DNA of 10,529 nucleotides from JBDTLH01 sp039934875. GTDB lineage: Bacteria; Acidobacteriota; Terriglobia; Terriglobales; Acidobacteriaceae. Position 1 is the stretch's first letter. Each line of letters starts with the position of its first letter. Under the pieces are notes generated by a model that was not told the DNA's origin, searched no databases, and saw only the letters and a list, made by a program, of their open reading frames with translations. The position numbers were made by a program, and so were the translations under genes. The DNA lies in the NCBI GenBank assembly GCA_039934875.1, contig JBDTLH010000388.1, forward strand, positions 1-10,529, written 5' to 3'. Positions 7,743 through 10,529 of the stretch are shown here, one piece after another.

Positions 7743-9311
7743 CCAGCCCCCGCCCCCCGGAGTCTCCATCCGCACCCGCGTTCCCTTGAGCAATAACCGG
7801 CTTCCCTTTGATTTCATCCGTTCCTCCCGTCCATCAGCGTACACCGCTGTCGCCGCGCCGCTTGCACCCGGCCCTCCGCCCGACAATCCGTAGGGCTGGG
7901 TCCGATGCCGGTCCGCGAGCAGCGTTACCTCTGCATCCGCAAGCAATTCCAATTCGCGCACAATGCCGTCACCGCCGCGAAACCTTCCCTCACCGCCGCT
8001 GCCCCGCCGCAGCGAATACCTCGTCACCCGCAGCGGATACGCATACTCCAGCGCCTCCGCCGGTGTATTCAGCGAATTCGTCATGTGCATGTGGATACCG
8101 CTCACGCCCGCCTTCGTGGGACGCGCACCCATTCCGCCCGCGATAGTCTCGTAATAGGCGAAAGACATTCCCGTTCGCGCATCCAGCCCACCGATAGTTA
8201 CGTTGCTCATGGTCCCATAACTGGCCGCTGGAATCCGCTCCGGCAATGCCTGCGCCAACGCCCGCAGCAGCACGTCCACAATCCTCTGTGAGCACTCCAC
8301 ATTACCGCCTGCCACCGCCGCCGGCAGCTCCGCGCTGACCACCGAGCCACAAGGCGCAATTACCTTCACTCCGCGCATAATCCCCGCCGAAGCGGGGACC
8401 TCCTCTGCCAGCAAACAGCGGAAGACAAAGAAACACGCGGAATAGGCAATCGCCTCCACCGCATTGATGCTGCCTCGCACCTGCTTCGCCGTCCCCGTGA
8501 AATCCACCGTCACCAGCGGGGACTTGGCAAACGTGATCGCCACCTTTATCTTTACCGCGTCATCGCTGTAGCCATCATCATCGAGCGCGTCCTCCGCCTC
8601 ATATCTGCCTGCGGGCACACGCAACAGCACACTGCGAATCATGCGCTCCGCATAATCGTGCAGCGCCGCTCCCGCCGCCTGGACCCGCTTCAAACCATAG
8701 CGGCGGCACGAATCCCGCAGCCGCTCTGCACCCGTATGGCAAGCTGCGAGTTGCGCTTCGAGATCGCCGCGACGCTCCTCCGGAGTCCGCACGTTCGCCA
8801 GCAGCAATCTCAGAACATCCGCCGACATTGCGCCCTGGCGCACGATCTTCACCGGAGGAATCCGCAGCCCCTCTTGATAGATCGACTCGCACAATCCCAT
8901 CGAACCGGGATGCATCCCGCCCACATCCGCATGATGCGCCCGCGATGCCACATAAAAATCCGCCGTACGCTTTCCGCTCGCGCCGAACCACACCGGCGCC
9001 ACCAATGTGATGTCCGGCAGATGCGTTCCCCCGGCAAACGGATCGTTCAGCATCGCCACGTCGCCGCGCTCCAGCGTGAGCTGGTCGAGCGCCACGCGCA
9101 CCGACATCGGCATCGACCCCAGGTGCACCGGCATATTATCGCCCATCGCAATCACCTCTCCGTGCGCATCGAAGACCGCGCATGAATAATCGCGGCGCTC
9201 TTTGATATTGGGTGAAAATGCGGTGCGTCGCAACGCCGCACCCATCTCTTCGGCGATCGAATGGAACAAATTTCGGAAGACTTCCAGCTCAACCGCGTCC
9301 ACTTGCATCAT
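7734..9311 (-). CDS. hyuB: Hydantoinase B / oxoprolinase family subunit (HyuB-like)
   Basis: One subunit of the ATP-dependent hydantoinase/acetophenone carboxylase/5-oxoprolinase superfamily, normally acting with a HyuA ATPase subunit to open cyclic amides or carboxylate ketones. The 525-residue length is typical. Signatures are EVFRNLFHSIAEEMGAALRR (10-29), SPNIKERRDYSC (33-44), HLGSMPMSV, the hallmark NDPFAGGTHLPD (89-100), SRAHHADVGGMHPGSM (123-138) and the Gly-rich end TPGGGGWGV. The start is ATG at 9311, with a second ATG right after it; an in-frame stop at 9333-9335 bars any upstream start. The Shine-Dalgarno is weak, while a better GAGGAGG (9351-9357) lies 39 nt away behind a small GC hairpin. 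No HyuA gene lies next to it on either side in this window, so the substrate cannot be assigned. The stop codon lies in a heptad repeat array. Confidence 0.93.
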   Translation of the reverse strand: MMQVDAVELEVFRNLFHSIAEEMGAALRRTAFSPNIKERRDYSCAVFDAHGEVIAMGDNMPVHLGSMPMSVRVALDQLTLERGDVAMLNDPFAGGTHLPDITLVAPVWFGASGKRTADFYVASRAHHADVGGMHPGSMGLCESIYQEGLRIPPVKIVRQGAMSADVLRLLLANVRTPEERRGDLEAQLAACHTGAERLRDSCRRYGLKRVQAAGAALHDYAERMIRSVLLRVPAGRYEAEDALDDDGYSDDAVKIKVAITFAKSPLVTVDFTGTAKQVRGSINAVEAIAYSACFFVFRCLLAEEVPASAGIMRGVKVIAPCGSVVSAELPAAVAGGNVECSQRIVDVLLRALAQALPERIPAASYGTMSNVTIGGLDARTGMSFAYYETIAGGMGARPTKAGVSGIHMHMTNSLNTPAEALEYAYPLRVTRYSLRRGSGGEGRFRGGDGIVRELELLADAEVTLLADRHRTQPYGLSGGGPGASGAATAVYADGREERMKSKGSRLLLKGTRVRMETPGGGGWGV

Positions 9312-9367
9312 CCGGATTCTATCGCTCTTTCTTCACCGCGCGATTTCGCGCCTCCTCTTCCTGACGA

Positions 9368-9373
9368 ATTATG
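9368..9373 (-). promoter_or_regulatory. Possible -10 box of the HyuB-like gene
   Basis: CATAAT on the minus strand matches the -10 consensus at five of six positions and lies 56 nt before the ATG at 9311 in an AT-rich stretch. No good -35 is seen at the right spacing. The stretch also serves as upstream sequence for the plus-strand promoter at 9403, so the two may share a compact divergent control region. Confidence 0.3.
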
Positions 9374-9402
9374 AATTTTTAAGAAATTATTTACGAAATG
9401 TG

Positions 9403-9431
9403 TTGACATCCGCGTCACCGTACCACAAGAT
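9403..9431 (+). promoter_or_regulatory. Promoter of the small basic peptide gene
   Basis: A perfect -35 TTGACA (9403-9408), a 17-nt spacer and CAAGAT (9426-9431, three of six) form the best match. The 40 bp upstream are markedly AT-rich (9367-9400) against a GC-rich background, resembling an UP element. A dyad CACAA-GATG-TTGTG (9424-9437) overlaps the -10 box and could be an operator. Confidence 0.5.
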
Positions 9432-9444
9432 GTTGTGCTAGGAA

Positions 9445-9477
9445 GTCAAACGGCGCAATTGGTAGCGCCGTTGTGAC
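9445..9477 (+). promoter_or_regulatory. Stable leader hairpin upstream of the small basic peptide gene
   Basis: GTCAAACGGCGC (9445-9456) pairs with GCGCCGTT-G-TGAC (9465-9477) around the loop AATTGGTA. This gives 12 base pairs with one bulged G. The inner GCGC-AATTGGTA-GCGC is identical in form to a tRNA D-arm, yet no anticodon or T-arm follows. It lies in an untranslated leader of about 110 nt, some 70 nt before the start codon. It could stabilise the mRNA, attenuate transcription or bind a protein; which one is unknown. Confidence 0.6.
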
Positions 9478-9531
9478 GGAAGTCGGGCCCCGATCAAAGG
9501 ACCTATCTTTTCAAGGGAGACAGTCCAACAC

Positions 9532-9538
9532 AAGGAGG
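9532..9538 (+). promoter_or_regulatory. Strong ribosome binding site of the small basic peptide gene
   Basis: AAGGAGG, a full Shine-Dalgarno match, lies 8 nt before the ATG at 9547. It is the best-spaced strong site among the plus-strand genes here and is the key evidence that this very short frame is translated. Confidence 0.8.
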
Positions 9539-9546
9539 AAACACCT

Positions 9547-9615
9547 ATGGCAGTAAAGAAAGCCGCAAAGAAAGCACCCGCGAAGAAGAAAGCCCCAGCC
9601 AAGAAAAAGAAGTAA
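9547..9615 (+). CDS. 22-residue Lys/Ala/Pro-rich histone-H1-like peptide
   Basis: The frame ATG (9547) to TAA (9613-9615) encodes 22 residues. After Met-Ala-Val it uses only Lys, Ala and Pro, beginning MAVKKAAKKAPAKKK, repeating an APAKKK unit and ending in a Lys run. It is extremely basic, with 12 Lys and no acidic residue, like the tails of bacterial H1-like proteins (AAKKAPAKK repeats). Binding to DNA, RNA or another polyanion is the natural inference. Support that it is real comes from the consensus Shine-Dalgarno, a TTGACA promoter, and a hairpin terminator 26 nt after the stop, making a complete one-gene transcription unit. The leader is long and structured. It may be a separate tiny protein or the surviving tail of a longer one; the good start signals favour the first. 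Confidence 0.75.
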   Translation: MAVKKAAKKAPAKKKAPAKKKK

Positions 9616-9641
9616 GCGGCTGCTCTTCGTTGAAGTTAAAC

Positions 9642-9662
9642 GGCCTCCGCTCTGCGGAGGCC
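9642..9662 (+). terminator. Intrinsic terminator after the small basic peptide gene
   Basis: GGCCTCCGC (9642-9650) and GCGGAGGCC (9654-9662) form a perfect 9-bp GC-rich stem with a TCT loop, followed by ACAACTTTCTT, an imperfect T-tract. It separates the peptide gene from the STAS-domain gene. Confidence 0.75.
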
Positions 9663-9663
9663 A

Positions 9664-9692
9664 CAACTTTCTTAGCTCCTCCCCCTTATGCT
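9664..9692 (+). promoter_or_regulatory. Possible promoter for a leaderless STAS-domain mRNA
   Basis: CAACTT (9664-9669) and TATGCT (9687-9692) are 17 nt apart, and the ATG at 9704 is 11 nt past the -10 box. No Shine-Dalgarno precedes the ATG. This arrangement is typical of leaderless transcripts, but the -35 is weak and the call rests on position. Confidence 0.3.
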
Positions 9693-9703
9693 AAAGTGAC
9701 CCG

Positions 9704-10084
9704 ATGCCTCTCGACATCGACACCTACAAGACCGGCGATCTAGCATTTGTCAGATTGAAAGGAAGCCTCACCGCCGGGGTTTCGCTCTCCATCGCCGAGG
9801 GCAGAGTGCAGCAGGCGATCAGCGACGGTGCGAAAAAATTGTTGCTCGACATCGGCCAAATCTCCTACGCCGACAGCTCCGGGTTGGGCATGTTAATGCA
9901 ATCCTTTGCGGCCGCGCAACGTGGCGAGTGCGCACTGCGCATTGTAGGCGCGAATCAAAAACTGCGCGACCTGCTGCAGACCATGCGCCTTGATACTATT
10001 CTGACCCTCGACCCCGACGTCGATACCGCGCTCAAGAAGTTTTTCACCGCAGCCGCCACCGATAAGACCTCCAACCCAGACTGA
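9704..10084 (+). CDS. STAS-domain anti-anti-sigma factor (SpoIIAA/RsbV-like)
   Basis: A single-domain cytoplasmic protein of 126 residues of the type that, when unphosphorylated, binds an anti-sigma kinase and frees a sigma factor. The fold is recognisable: strand VRLKGSLTAG (16-25), helix around SLSIAEGRVQQAIS, strand KKLLLDIGQISYADSSGLG (44-62), then LRIVGANQKLRDLLQTMRLD. In DSSG (57-60) the serine directly after the Asp corresponds to the usual phosphorylation site, so the switch seems intact. The C-terminus has a short polar extension. The start at 9704 has no Shine-Dalgarno; an ATG at 9688 is out of frame and stops after three codons. No anti-sigma kinase or phosphatase gene is adjacent in the window, so its partner must lie elsewhere. 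The GNAT gene follows after 26 nt and may be co-transcribed. Confidence 0.92.
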   Translation: MPLDIDTYKTGDLAFVRLKGSLTAGVSLSIAEGRVQQAISDGAKKLLLDIGQISYADSSGLGMLMQSFAAAQRGECALRIVGANQKLRDLLQTMRLDTILTLDPDVDTALKKFFTAAATDKTSNPD

Positions 10085-10110
10085 AACACTATCTTCTACA
10101 TTGAAAAAGG

Positions 10111-10529
10111 ATGTCCAGTGTCATTCATTGCGGCTCGCAGGTTCCAACCATAGAGACCAGCCGGCTGCTGCTGCGCCCTCATCGACCTGATGATTTTACT
10201 GCCTCCGCCGCCATGTGGGCTGATCCCGCGGTCACTCGCCACATCGGCGGCAAGCCACTCTCCGCCCAGGAGGTCTGGGCAAGACTGCTGCGCTATGCCG
10301 GCCACTGGTGCTGGATGGGCTTCGGCTACTGGGCGATCGAAGAAAAGGCCAGCGGCACTTTTGCCGGCGAGCTTGGCTTCGCCAACTACAAACGCGACAT
10401 ACCTTCCATTCAAGACTTGCCGGAGATGGGATGGGTGCTCGCCCGCACTATGCAAGGCAAAGGGTATGCCACCGAAGCCGTTCGCGCAGCCCTTGCCTGG
10501 GGAGATACGCGCTTCGAATCGATGCGCAC
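10111..10529 (+). CDS. GNAT-family N-acetyltransferase, RimJ/RimL-like (partial, C-terminus beyond the window)
   Basis: This frame is open from the ATG at 10111 to the right edge (139 codons seen). It is an acetyl-CoA-dependent acetyltransferase of the Acetyltransf_3 type, whose members modify protein N-termini, small amines or antibiotics. Visible features are the N-terminal strand TSRLLLRPHRPDDF (16-29), GYWAIEEKASGTFAGELGF (72-90), EMGWVLARTMQGKGYATEAV (105-124) with the acetyl-CoA-binding Q-G-K-G-Y-A turn, and the start of the following helix RAALAWGDTRFES. About 30-50 residues are likely missing. AAAGG directly abuts the ATG, too close for an ideal Shine-Dalgarno, so translation may depend on the STAS gene 26 nt upstream. 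The substrate cannot be told. Confidence 0.9.
   Translation, partial: MSSVIHCGSQVPTIETSRLLLRPHRPDDFTASAAMWADPAVTRHIGGKPLSAQEVWARLLRYAGHWCWMGFGYWAIEEKASGTFAGELGFANYKRDIPSIQDLPEMGWVLARTMQGKGYATEAVRAALAWGDTRFESMR

Noticed and set aside
9319..9336. Five-codon GTG frame on the minus strand (V-K-K-E-R-stop) between a GAGGAGG and the HyuB start, as a possible leader peptide
   Set aside because: Spacing from GAGGAGG is 14 nt, too long for good initiation, and a five-codon frame is easily found by chance; there is no other sign of attenuation.
9445..9520. tRNA gene suggested by GGCGCAATTGGTAGCGCC
   Set aside because: Only the D-arm resembles a tRNA. No 5-bp anticodon stem with 7-nt loop follows, there is no GTTCGAA-type T-loop, and no acceptor stem can be paired.

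Overview
The window (about 58-60% GC by eye) looks like a chromosomal segment of an acidobacterium (Terriglobia-like). The main reason is the large receptor on the minus strand: a TonB-dependent receptor of the Oar type with an N-terminal carboxypeptidase-regulatory-like domain, a family greatly expanded in Acidobacteriota. The taxonomic call is inference, since no marker gene is present.

Positions 1-6990 form a carbohydrate-uptake and degradation locus. A receptor gene running off the left edge (minus strand) lies just downstream of a LacI-family regulator (minus). Divergent from the regulator is a secreted GH31 alpha-glucosidase-type enzyme (plus). The receptor has its own promoter between it and the regulator gene, with a LacI-type CG-centred dyad at the expected transcription start. 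The simplest reading is that a sugar relieves the LacI protein, allowing receptor and glycosidase expression. No SusD-like partner or inner-membrane transporter is visible.

Positions 6991-7733 are a scar-like zone. It holds a fragment of a second, divergent Oar-type receptor lacking start, N-terminus and C-terminus, then a GC-rich hairpin and a degenerate 7-bp tandem repeat that runs into the stop codon of the next gene. That gene (minus, 7734-9311) encodes a HyuB/acetophenone-carboxylase-type subunit without its usual HyuA partner in view.

Positions 9312-10529 hold a short regulatory-looking region. An AT-rich promoter and a structured leader of about 110 nt precede a 22-residue Lys/Ala/Pro-only (plus one Val) peptide gene with an excellent ribosome binding site and its own hairpin terminator. 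Next come a stand-alone STAS-domain anti-anti-sigma factor, possibly on a leaderless mRNA, and the start of a RimJ/RimL-type GNAT acetyltransferase that runs off the right edge.

I see no CRISPR array, insertion sequence, complete tRNA or rRNA. The most unusual item is the tiny basic-peptide gene with its elaborate leader. The remaining genes belong to known families in a somewhat unusual arrangement.
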